Source: Enhydrobacter aerosaccus (GTDB lineage: Bacteria > Pseudomonadota > Alphaproteobacteria > Reyranellales > Reyranellaceae). Taken from it: a stretch of DNA of 64,000 nucleotides. The notes under the pieces were generated by a model. That model was not told where the DNA came from, searched no databases, and saw only the letters and a program-made list of their open reading frames with translations. A program made the translations under genes and the position numbers. The number at the start of each line of letters is the position of its first letter. Position 1 is the stretch's first letter. Where the stretch lies: contig CAIKZO010000044.1 of assembly GCA_903832005.1 (NCBI GenBank), positions 1-64,000 of the forward strand, given 5' to 3'. Of this stretch, positions 44,286 to 51,852 are shown piece after piece.

Positions 44286-45397
44286 TACTCCGACGTCTTG
44301 TTGGGATCGCCGAGCGACGGCCAGACGCGGCTGTAGAGGAACATCAGCGCTTCGCCCGCCGCCATCTGGTCGAAGGTCGCCGGATGCTCGGCGTCGACGC
44401 AGGTCGACAGCGGCTTGATCACCGTGTCGTAGTCGGGATTGGCGAACACACCCACCGAATAGCGCTCGCGGCCGTAGTGGTTGACCACGCGGTGCAAGGT
44501 CGAGGCGAAGCGGTTGTTGGTCCACATCCGCATCGAATCGCCGATGTTGACCACGAAAGCGTTCTCGACCGGCGGCACGATCAGCCACTCGCCCGATTTG
44601 CTCTTGATCTCGAGGCCGCCGCAGTCGTCCTGCTGCAGCATGGTGAAGCCGCCAGCGTCCTGGTGGGCGCGGCTGTCGCCGCCCTCGAGCGCGGCCTGCT
44701 GGTCTTGCGGCAGGTAGTGCAGCATGCGGACCTGGATCAGCGGCTTCTTGTAGAACTGCGCGAAGTAATCCGCCGGCAGCTTGAGGCCGCGCGCGAACAC
44801 CGAGGCGAGCAGCGCCGTGAACTCGGTCATCGTCGTGTGATAATCGAGGACGGACTCCTTGAAGCCCGGCAGGTTCTCCGGCCACTGGTTGTGGCCATGC
44901 AGCGGCTTGCCGGCCAGCACGTCGGGATCGTCGGACGGCAGCTCGACCGAGATCTGGAAGGCTTCGTTCATGTGCGGCTTGCGCGCCTTCATGCGCGCGG
45001 GATCGAGATGCGGCTGGAAGCCTTCGATCGCCTTGCCGCGATACGCATGCTTCTTGCCGGGCTCGTCCATCGGCAGGTAGCCGCGGAACAGGTTCGAGTT
45101 GCCCATGTAGGCTTTCATCTTCGCTTCGAGCGGCAGGGCGAAGAAGCGTTGCGACTGATGGAAGATCTCGCGGATCTTCGCCGGCGGCACCGGATGGTTG
45201 ACGATCGTCAGGAAGCCGATGTCGCGGCAGGCGTCATGCACTTCCTTGGCGATGCGATCCTTGGCCGTGTCGTTGGTGCCGGCGAGCGGTGCAAAGTCGA
45301 TGACCGGCAGCTCGTTGGCATTGGCCCAGCGGCCGAGCTTTGGGGCCGCGAGAGGAGGTGCGGAGGCGGAGGTCGCAGCAGTCTGAACGTCAGACAT
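44282..45397 (-). CDS. 2-oxoglutarate/Fe(II) oxygenase, isopenicillin-N-synthase-like
   Basis: The 371-residue double-stranded beta-helix enzyme has iron ligands H245 and D247 in SRAHQDAGG and H302 in STLHRVVNH, and the co-substrate R312-x-S314 in RERYSVGVF, so the active site is complete. ELPVIDFAPL and CRDIGFLTIVNHPVP are the N-terminal plant/fungal-type block. It is the last gene of the polyamine-type ABC operon, 17 bases after the receptor gene, and may hydroxylate the imported compound. Its stop codon shares three bases with the convergent prpF stop. Confidence 0.88.
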   Translation of the reverse strand: MSDVQTAATSASAPPLAAPKLGRWANANELPVIDFAPLAGTNDTAKDRIAKEVHDACRDIGFLTIVNHPVPPAKIREIFHQSQRFFALPLEAKMKAYMGNSNLFRGYLPMDEPGKKHAYRGKAIEGFQPHLDPARMKARKPHMNEAFQISVELPSDDPDVLAGKPLHGHNQWPENLPGFKESVLDYHTTMTEFTALLASVFARGLKLPADYFAQFYKKPLIQVRMLHYLPQDQQAALEGGDSRAHQDAGGFTMLQQDDCGGLEIKSKSGEWLIVPPVENAFVVNIGDSMRMWTNNRFASTLHRVVNHYGRERYSVGVFANPDYDTVIKPLSTCVDAEHPATFDQMAAGEALMFLYSRVWPSLGDPNKTSEY

Positions 45398-45414
45398 CTC
45401 GATATCCTTTCCGG

Positions 45415-46525
45415 TTAACCAGCAAGAGCGTCGGCCATGTCCGCGCGCGCCTGTGTCGCGTTCTTGGCATACCACGCGATGCCGCCCGGCAACATCTTGT
45501 TGTAGTTCTCGGGCGCGCCGGGATTGACCTTGTTCCATTCCGCATCGAGCAGCTTGGTCGCCTCGGGATTGCTCGGCCCGTAGCCGTTGGTCTTGAGCAG
45601 TTCGGCCTGGCCTGCCGGATCGAGCGAGACGTTGATGAAGTCGGAGATCGAGCGGCCGCCGGTCGCGCCCTTCGGCACCATCCAGCAGGCGCCCCACGAG
45701 ATGCCCTGGTTCCAGGTCCAGTCGCACAGGCCCTTGGTGTCCTGCTTCAGCGGCCAGGCGCGCGTGTTGAGCAGCAGGCCGACATGAGCCTCACCGGTGC
45801 GAAAGGCGTTCTGGCCATCGGCGATCACGTTGTAGAAAAATGCGTGCTCCTTGATCTTCTTGAGCATCTCGAGGGCGCGCTTGGTGTCCAGGATAGATCT
45901 TGTCCATCGGCACGCCGTCGGCCATCAGCGCGGCCTCGAACTGGCCGTCGGGCTCGTTGCGGAAGGCCCGCTTGCCGGGGAACTTCTTCACGTCCCAGAC
46001 ATCCTTCCAGTTCTCCGGCACCATGCCGCCCCACTTTTTCGTGTTGTAGGTCAGCACGTTGGCATAGATGTAATTGCCGATGCCCCATTCGACGACGTGC
46101 TCGGGACGCACCTTGCTCTTGTCCACGATCGAATAGTCGATCGGCTCCAGCAGGCCCTGCGGTCCGATCTCGAGCGCGGTGTGCAGGTTGCGGTCCATCA
46201 CGTCCCACGTGACCTTCTTGCTCTCGACCATCAGCTTGATGCGTGCGGTCGACGGGCCGGTGCCGTCGATCACTACTTTGCGGTCGGGAAATTTCTTGAG
46301 ATAGGGATCGACCCACGAGGCCTTCATGCCTTTGATCGCGTCGCCGCCCCAGTTGACCAGCACCAGCTCCTTGGCGTCGGCGACGGCGGGCGTCAGCTTT
46401 GCCGCGACCGGCGTGATGCCCAGGATGGCGCACATCGAGAGGAACGTGCGGCGGCGATAGACCTTGCCTTCCGTGCGCTCAACGAACTGTTCGATGTCGT
46501 CCAGGTGATCTCGGAAGTCGGACAT
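45415..46525 (-). pseudogene. Spermidine/putrescine-type ABC receptor, frameshifted
   Basis: The N-terminal frame from 46525 (MSDFRDHLDDIEQF, Tat motif YRRRTFLSM, then LVLVNWGGDAIKGMKASW) runs to GVPMDKIYP. The C-terminal frame resumes at LDTKRALEMLKKIKEHAFFYNVIADGQ and ends at 45415. The break lies at 45888-45892; two added bases give KIYPLDTKRA, the normal family sequence, or one deleted base gives KIYLDTK. The joined product is about 370 residues, normal for PotD/PotF-type receptors. Permease and ATPase genes upstream are intact, so either the system has lost its receptor or the indel is a sequence error. Confidence 0.82.
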
Positions 46526-46535
46526 TTATCTCTCC

Positions 46536-47321
46536 CTAGGATGCGCGCCGTGCCCGCAGCGACAGTTCCGCGGTCAATACAAGCAATGTGAACAGGATCA
46601 TCGCCGTGGCCACCACGGCAATGACAGGATCGAGATTGTCGTTGATCCCATCCCACATGCGGCGCGGCAAGGTGAACAGCGCGCGACCGCCGATGAACAG
46701 GACCACGATCAACTCGTCCCAGGAATGGATGAAAGCAAAAATCGCACCTGACAGGACACCGGGCAGGATGTTGGGCACGATCACATAGCGGAGCGTTTGC
46801 CGTACGGAAGCGCCCAACCCGCGCGCCGCCTGCTCGAGCCGCGGATCGAGATTCGACAGCGACGCCGAGACGGTCAGCACGACGAAGGGCAGTCCGGTCA
46901 CCGCATGGGCCAGCATCACGCCCAGCATCGTGCCCACCAGGTCGAGCTCGACATAGAGGCGGTAGATGCCCAGCGCGTAGACAATCGTCGGCACGGCCAT
47001 GGGCAGGATCATCAGCCCGCGGATTTTCTCCGACAGGCCCGACGACAGACGCCAGCAGCCGATGGCGCAGAGCGTGCCGGCGACGACCGAGAGGACGGTC
47101 GAGACGACCGCGATCCAGAGACTCTGGCCGATCGAGTCGACCCAGTCCTGGCTCGACAGGAAAGTGCGCCAGTGCTGCAGCGACCAGTGCTCTTCCGGCA
47201 ATGAGAGGTAGCGTGTGTCGGTGAACGACACGGGGATCACGGCGAAGGCCGGCAGCACGAGGAAGCTCAGCACCAGCCAGGCGAAGGCCAGCACGATGCC
47301 GGAGGGCTGCAGGGTCTTCAT
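46536..47321 (-). CDS. Polyamine-type ABC permease, PotC type
   Basis: The 261-residue membrane protein has six helices. The periplasmic loop SFTDTRYLSLPEEHWSLQHW is typical of PotC/PotI-like subunits, and the EAA loop is AARGLGASVRQTLRYVIVPN. The ATG at 47321 overlaps the stop of the PotB-type gene. It is followed after ten bases by the receptor gene. Confidence 0.9.
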   Translation of the reverse strand: MKTLQPSGIVLAFAWLVLSFLVLPAFAVIPVSFTDTRYLSLPEEHWSLQHWRTFLSSQDWVDSIGQSLWIAVVSTVLSVVAGTLCAIGCWRLSSGLSEKIRGLMILPMAVPTIVYALGIYRLYVELDLVGTMLGVMLAHAVTGLPFVVLTVSASLSNLDPRLEQAARGLGASVRQTLRYVIVPNILPGVLSGAIFAFIHSWDELIVVLFIGGRALFTLPRRMWDGINDNLDPVIAVVATAMILFTLLVLTAELSLRARRAS

Positions 47322-48160
47322 GCGCTGAACAGCCGCTTCACGTCGATCACGCGCGACAGCGCCCACAAGGTGCCCAGCACCGCGATCATCAGTGCCGCGG
47401 CCAGCATGGTGCCCAACCCCCAGCGCATGGTCTCGTTGATCTGGAACGCGGTGTACTGCGCCACCATCATCACCTTGCCGCCGCCCAGGATTGCGGGCGT
47501 GACGTAGAAGCCCAGCGACAGGATGAAGACCAGCGAGGCCGCCCCGATCAGGCCCGGACGTGTGAGCGGCAGGAACACCATGCGGAAGGCCTGGAAGCGG
47601 CTGGCGCCCAGCGAGCGCGCGGCGGAGACCAGCCCCACATCGATGCCGCGCATATTCGCGTAGAGCGTCAGGATCGCGTAGGGCAGCATCACATGCACCA
47701 TGGCGATCAGCACGCCGGTCTCGTTACGCGAGAGGGCGATCGGCTCGTCGACGAGGCCAAGCCCCATAAGGCCGGCATTGATCGGTCCTTGTGGTCCCAG
47801 GATGGTGAGCCAGGCAAACGACCGCACGAGCACCGAAATCCAGAACGGCAGCAGCACGCAGAACAGCATCAGCCGCTGGCGTTGCGACGTTGCCGCGCGC
47901 ATCGCGTAGGCCACCGCATAGCCCAGCACCAGTGCGAGGCCCGTCGTGATCGCGGCGATCCGCACCGTCGTCAGCAGCGTCTTGTGTATGGCCGCGCTGG
48001 TGAACAGCAGCGCATAGTTGCCGAGGCCGGGCTTGGGATCGGTCACGCTGGTCAGCAGCACCTGGCCCAGCGGCACGAAATAGAACAGCACCAGCATCAC
48101 GATCGCCGGCGCCACGATCAGCCAGTAGACCCGGTTGACGCTGCTAGCTTGCGAGAGCAC
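47318..48160 (-). CDS. Polyamine-type ABC permease, PotB type
   Basis: The 280-residue permease starts at GTG 48160, 17 bases inside the ATPase gene. It has six helices, with VYWLIVAPAIVMLVLFYFVPLG as the first, LLPFWISVLVRSFAWLTIL typical of PotB, and the EAA loop SAARSLGASRFQAFRMVFLPL. The stop overlaps the PotC-type start as ATGA. Confidence 0.9.
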   Translation of the reverse strand: MLSQASSVNRVYWLIVAPAIVMLVLFYFVPLGQVLLTSVTDPKPGLGNYALLFTSAAIHKTLLTTVRIAAITTGLALVLGYAVAYAMRAATSQRQRLMLFCVLLPFWISVLVRSFAWLTILGPQGPINAGLMGLGLVDEPIALSRNETGVLIAMVHVMLPYAILTLYANMRGIDVGLVSAARSLGASRFQAFRMVFLPLTRPGLIGAASLVFILSLGFYVTPAILGGGKVMMVAQYTAFQINETMRWGLGTMLAAALMIAVLGTLWALSRVIDVKRLFSA

Positions 48161-49238
48161 GGCAATCTCCCGCGTGCCAGCCGATGGTGAGCACGGCGCC
48201 AGGATCGAGAGTCTCCTGCCCGGCGCCGTTCGCCAGCTTCACGACGATGTCCTCGCGCCCGAACGCGCCCAGCCGCAGGCGAAGCTGATCGCCCAGGAAC
48301 GAGACTTCGAGCAGCGTGGCCTGCACCTTATTGGCACAGGCGGCCGCTGCGGCGCCCAGCACCATCTTCTCCGGCCGCACGGCGACGTTGACCGCGGTGC
48401 CCGCGGCACAGGCACCGACAGCGGTGGCGATCACCGTTGTGCCGTCGGCGAGGGTGACGCTGCATTCACTACCGCTCAGCCGCGCGATCGTGCCGGGCAG
48501 CGTGTTGCTCTCACCCAGGAACTGCGCGACGAACAGCGACTCGGGCGCCTCATAGAGCAAGCGCGGCGGCGCCACCTGGCGGAGCTGCCCGGTGCTGAAA
48601 ACCGCGACCCTATCGGACATTGTCATCGCCTCGATCTGGTCGTGCGTCACATAGACCATGGTGACGCCCAGCCGCGCATGCAGGTGCTTCAGCTCGTACT
48701 GCATCTGCTCGCGCAGCTGCCGGTCGAGCGCGCCCAGCGGCTCGTCGAGCAGCACCAGGCGCGGCTCGAACACCAGCGCGCGCGCCACGGCGACGCGTTG
48801 CTGCTGTCCGCCCGAAAGCTGCTGCGGCCGGCGGTCGGCGAGGCCATCGAGCCGCACCATGGAGAGCGCACGCGCGACCTTGGCCGCGATTTCGGCCCGC
48901 GGTGTGCGGCGTACGGTCAACGGAAAGGCGATGTTCTCGCCGACCGTCATGTTGGGGAACAGCGCATAGTTCTGAAACACCATGCCGATGCCGCGCTTCT
49001 CGACCGGCACACGCGTCACATCCGCGCCGCCGACGAAGATGCGGCCCTCGGTGGGCTGCTCGAAGCCCGCCAGCATGGTGAGCGTCGTGGTCTTGCCCGA
49101 GCCCGACGGGCCCAGCAAGGTCAGGAATTCGCCCGTCTCGACGTCGAGGTTGAGCGCACGCACGGCATCGGCCTTGCCGTCGTAGCTCTTGCGTACATTG
49201 ATGAACCGGACCAGCGGTTCCGGAGTGCCGTTGCTCAT
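48144..49238 (-). CDS. Polyamine-type ABC transporter ATPase, PotA type
   Basis: The 364-residue ATPase has Walker A GPSGSGKTTTL, Q-loop VFQNYALFPNMTVGENI, signature LSGGQQQRVAVARAL, Walker B LVLLDEPLGALD and a C-terminal TOBE domain (residues about 290-360) that usually mediates regulation. It is the first gene of a five-gene reverse operon ending in the oxygenase. Substrates of this group include spermidine, putrescine and other amines. The stop lies within the PotB-type coding start. Confidence 0.92.
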   Translation of the reverse strand: MSNGTPEPLVRFINVRKSYDGKADAVRALNLDVETGEFLTLLGPSGSGKTTTLTMLAGFEQPTEGRIFVGGADVTRVPVEKRGIGMVFQNYALFPNMTVGENIAFPLTVRRTPRAEIAAKVARALSMVRLDGLADRRPQQLSGGQQQRVAVARALVFEPRLVLLDEPLGALDRQLREQMQYELKHLHARLGVTMVYVTHDQIEAMTMSDRVAVFSTGQLRQVAPPRLLYEAPESLFVAQFLGESNTLPGTIARLSGSECSVTLADGTTVIATAVGACAAGTAVNVAVRPEKMVLGAAAAACANKVQATLLEVSFLGDQLRLRLGAFGREDIVVKLANGAGQETLDPGAVLTIGWHAGDCRALAS

Positions 49239-49303
49239 GCGTCGAGAATGGGGAGGACCTTTCGCTCCTGTCGAGCGAATTCCGTGCCAGAGGCCAAATT
49301 GAA

Positions 49304-49720
49304 CTAGTCGCGTGGCAAGGGATGGGCTGGATAAAAATCTGCCACGAACAACAGGCCGCGAATCTGCTCTTTGGTCAGACGTGATTCCTCCGGTGTCGGC
49401 TCCCAGTCCGGATTTTCCGCGAATTTATATTCACTGTCTCGGTACTTCCGGTCCAAGCTCAGCATGATTTCGTGAATGTCTTCGGGCAGACGAGCCACGG
49501 AATCTATGACGTAGTTATAGATTTCTCCCCACGCTTTATGCTCCGATGTTCCCGTGCGCCTGTCGAATTCGATTAGATCCTGAGTGGTGACGGCGCGTGC
49601 AAGGATCGTTGTTTCCGTCACGCGGATCGTAAGGCAGATGCGAACTGGGCCAGCCGCATCTTTCGCACGAAAAATATCGCTAACCGCGATCTTCGCCAGG
49701 ATTGCCATGCGATTTGACAT
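49304..49720 (-). CDS. Small protein, paralogue of the next gene upstream
   Basis: The 138-residue protein (start ATG 49720, alternative 49708) shares its layout with the 133-residue neighbour: DIFRAKDAAGPVRICLTIRVTETTILARAVTTQDLIEFDR matches DLFNAEDDEGPTRICLVTSVTETTIVTRSVTVQEIIEFDR. Both then have a stretch of aromatic residues, (R)LPEDIHEIMLSLDRKYR / LPRDIHDVFLGLDQKYR and a C-terminal FYPAHPLP / FYKANPLP. There is no leader. The family is unrecognised. The start lies two bases after the stop of the upstream paralogue. Base composition is AT-richer than the surrounding operons, suggesting acquired DNA. Confidence 0.68.
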   Translation of the reverse strand: MSNRMAILAKIAVSDIFRAKDAAGPVRICLTIRVTETTILARAVTTQDLIEFDRRTGTSEHKAWGEIYNYVIDSVARLPEDIHEIMLSLDRKYRDSEYKFAENPDWEPTPEESRLTKEQIRGLLFVADFYPAHPLPRD

Positions 49721-49721
49721 G

Positions 49722-50123
49722 TCATGCCGACGGCAACGGATTTGCCTTGTAGAAATAATAAGAGAATTCGAATGCTCTACTCTGATCATCTGTCAAAGCG
49801 AGGTCGCCGGAAGGACGTTTCCAAGTGGGATCCTTTGCCCGGCGAATTTTCCCCTCGCGATATTTTTGATCGAGGCCGAGGAAAACATCATGAATATCGC
49901 GAGGAAGCTCGGCGACCGACGTAATAACAAAATTGAAGGGTGGCGTTGCTACTCCGCTCTCTCGATCGAATTCGATGATTTCTTGGACTGTAACGCTGCG
50001 AGTGACAATCGTCGTCTCGGTAACGGACGTGACCAAGCAAATCCGCGTCGGTCCTTCGTCGTCCTCGGCATTGAACAAGTCGCCTTCGCCAAGTTGCCGA
50101 ATTGCGCGGGCGCGAGTGAGCAT
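49722..50123 (-). CDS. Small protein, first of a tandem paralogous pair
   Basis: The 133-residue cytosolic protein has an N-terminal beta-rich segment (ICLVTSVTETTIVTRSVTVQEIIEFD) and a helical C-terminus (TDDQSRAFEFSYYFYKANPLP). It is clearly homologous to the gene downstream, so the two arose by duplication. Function unknown. Small paired proteins following a gene with the same leader as the toxin locus could be immunity or antitoxin-like proteins, but nothing in the sequence proves that. ATG 50123 lies 54 bases after the end of the frameshifted CxxC gene. Confidence 0.65.
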   Translation of the reverse strand: MLTRARAIRQLGEGDLFNAEDDEGPTRICLVTSVTETTIVTRSVTVQEIIEFDRESGVATPPFNFVITSVAELPRDIHDVFLGLDQKYREGKIRRAKDPTWKRPSGDLALTDDQSRAFEFSYYFYKANPLPSA

Positions 50124-50177
50124 CCCTCATTTTATCGACTAGGATCTCCATGGCAAACAACCCAAAATTGTATCATG

Positions 50178-50494
50178 TCATTTGGGATCTAACTCGTAAG
50201 GCCGCAAACGCATATTCTGTTGACCGCCGGGCAAGTTCTCGATTTTCAGGATTTTGACTGCGCAGTTGCGGCACAGGATGGTGTCATCGATCTTTAGGAG
50301 CCAGTCGTGCCCCAGCTACCACCCTGACTACAGGTACCTTCACATCGCAGATCGCCTGCCGCTGCGATATCGACATCGGTGTCATCGCGGCCAAGGAGCG
50401 TGGGTGCAGGCTTCCATTCCGAGTTGGAGGAAGAAGAGGTCGGGGTGGACGTGTGCCAGCCCCATTCGAGGATGTTCTTTGTCATGCCCCGCAT
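50178..50494 (-). pseudogene. Frameshifted small CxxC protein
   Basis: From ATG 50494 (or 50485) the frame gives MTKNILEWGWHTS... to CEGTCSQGGSWG and then stops at 50294. One base added to the CCCC run at 50310-50313 (plus strand) continues it as HDWLLKIDDTILCRNCAVKIL to a stop at 50178, a protein of about 105 residues. The restored part has C-x2-C in LCRNCA plus two earlier cysteines (C-x3-C), suggesting zinc binding. No family name is known to me. It is preceded by the 31-base leader shared with the toxin gene and followed by the paralogous pair. Confidence 0.6.
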
Positions 50495-50505
50495 TTTAAA
50501 CGCAG

Positions 50506-50536
50506 TGGCGAAAACCCTGACTTATGGTCGTTATAT
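50506..50536 (-). promoter_or_regulatory. Second copy of the leader/promoter motif
   Basis: On the minus strand it reads ATATAACGACCATAAGTC and ends in TCGCCA, three differences from 4827-4857 over 31 bases, and it lies 11-41 bases before the ATG at 50494. Orientation relative to the gene is the same as at the toxin locus. Confidence 0.5.
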
Positions 50537-50567
50537 CGATTAAAGCGCTGGCCGGCCGTTGCTTTAG

Positions 50568-51533
50568 CTACTCCGGCTTGATCCCCTTCTCGCGGATGAT
50601 CTTGCCCCAGCGGTCGGATTCGCTCTTCACGAAGGCGGCAAACTCGGGTTGCGGGTTGCCGACGGGGACGGCGCCGAGGTCGCCCATCTGCTTCTTCATC
50701 GCGTCGCTCTGCAGCACCGTGGCCAGCAAATCGTGCAGCTTGCCGACGATCTCGGGCGGCGTGTTCTTCGGCAGGTAAATGCCGTTCCAGCCGACCATCT
50801 CGTAGCCCGGCACGCCCGCTTCCTGCATCGTCGGCAGCTCGCCGACCAGCGGCAGGCGCTGGGCGCTGGTGACGGCCAGCGCGCGCAACTTGTTGTCGCG
50901 CACGAAGGGCAGCGTGCCCGGCACATTCTCGATCATGAAGGAGATCTCGCCCGACACGAGCGCGGCCAGCGCTGGCGAGCCGCCCTTGTAGGGCACGTGC
51001 ACGGCGTCGAAGCCCGCCATCGACTTCATCAGCTCGACCGCGAGGAACGGCGTGGCGCCGATGCCGCCCGAGCCGTAGTTGAGCGTGCCCTTCTTCTCCC
51101 GGGCGTAGGCGATGAACTCCTTTACCGACGTCACCGGCAGCGACGGGTTCACCACCAGCATGAGCGGCGCGGAATTGACTTGCGTGACCGGCAGCAGGTC
51201 GACCAGCGGATCGAAGGTCATATGCGCGAACAGGTACGGCGCCACGAGGGCCGCCGTGTTGCCCATCAGCATCGTGTAGCCGTCGGGCGTCGCCTTGGCG
51301 ACGATGTCGGCGCCGACGTTGCCGCCCGCGCCCGGCCGGTTGTCGACGACGATCTGCTGGCCCGCCGCTTCGGCGAGATGCTGGCCGGTGACGCGCGCCA
51401 TGATGTCGAGGATGCCGGCGCCCGCCGCGAACGGCACGACGAAGCGGATCGGGCGCGTCGGGTAGGTGTCCGCGGCGGCGCGGCCGGCGATCAGCGTGGC
51501 GGCGGAGGCGAGGAGGAGGCGGCGACGGTTCAA
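50568..51533 (-). CDS. Bug/TctC-family periplasmic solute receptor
   Basis: The 321-residue protein has a leader NRRRLLLASAATLIAGRAAA and the family opening YPTRPIRFVVPFAAGAGILDIMARV. VVDNRPGAGGNVGADIVAKATPDGYTMLMG and VHVPYKGGSPALAALVSGEI are standard ligand-site blocks. The start is TTG 51533, fixed by GGAGAG five bases upstream; the longer upstream frame is not coding. No TctAB genes are present. It is one of two such orphan receptors in the window (the other ends at 8147). Inverted copies of the GACTTATGGTCGTTA motif flank the gene. Confidence 0.88.
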   Translation of the reverse strand: MNRRRLLLASAATLIAGRAAADTYPTRPIRFVVPFAAGAGILDIMARVTGQHLAEAAGQQIVVDNRPGAGGNVGADIVAKATPDGYTMLMGNTAALVAPYLFAHMTFDPLVDLLPVTQVNSAPLMLVVNPSLPVTSVKEFIAYAREKKGTLNYGSGGIGATPFLAVELMKSMAGFDAVHVPYKGGSPALAALVSGEISFMIENVPGTLPFVRDNKLRALAVTSAQRLPLVGELPTMQEAGVPGYEMVGWNGIYLPKNTPPEIVGKLHDLLATVLQSDAMKKQMGDLGAVPVGNPQPEFAAFVKSESDRWGKIIREKGIKPE

Positions 51534-51621
51534 GAAACTCTCCGGTTCTGGCTTGCGACAAGCACGAATCGAGCCGGGACGACAGCCCTCCATCTCAAGC
51601 CGGTCAACGCTATATCGCATG

Positions 51622-51636
51622 TAACGACCATAAGTC
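51622..51636 (+). repeat. Third copy of the TAACGACCATAAGTC motif
   Basis: The 15-base core is exact but lies in the opposite orientation to the copy at 50506-50536. Beyond the core, the sequence toward the gene (GCGATATAGCG on the minus strand) resembles the flank of the 50.5 kb copy (CGATTAAAGCG). Confidence 0.5.
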
Positions 51637-51684
51637 GCGACTTTTGCGAACGGGTGTAGTTAGGGGAGCATGTCTCTCACCGTT

Positions 51685-51773
51685 GTCATCCTGAGCGAAG
51701 CGAAGGATCTGACCCATGTTTCAGGGCCAGTCGCTGGATTTGTTGCGAGGTCCTTCGCTGCGCTCAGGACGAC
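51685..51773. repeat. Inverted pair of 26-base dispersed repeats without a gene
   Basis: The arms at 51685-51710 (GTCATCCTGAGCGAAGCG...) and 51748-51773 are inverted copies with three mismatches, 37 bases apart. The same repeat bounds the GIY-YIG gene at 55080-55465. This looks like a non-coding short version. Confidence 0.75.
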
Positions 51774-51795
51774 AGGAGTGCGCGCACATTTATAT

Positions 51796-51844
51796 GACGG
51801 TTTTCAGCAGCCGTATAAAAACCGTGAAAACCGCGAAAACCGTC
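51796..51844 (-). terminator. 10-base stem GACGGTTTTC/GAAAACCGTC
   Basis: Perfect 10-base arms at 51796-51805 and 51835-51844 lie just downstream of the branched-chain-type receptor gene on the minus strand. Read from the minus strand, T-rich blocks occur within the structure, not cleanly after it. Three copies of ACCGYGAAA sit inside the right part. Confidence 0.45.
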
Positions 51845-51852
51845 GCCTGTCG

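Larger units (their letters stand above)
51534..51852. other. 319-base intergenic region rich in repeats
   Basis: It holds an inverted copy of the TAACGACCATAAGTC motif (51622-51636), a pair of inverted 26-base dispersed repeats (51685-51773) and a 10-base stem with ACCGYGAAA direct repeats (51796-51844). Open frames here are translations of the repeats, not genes. Confidence 0.6.
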
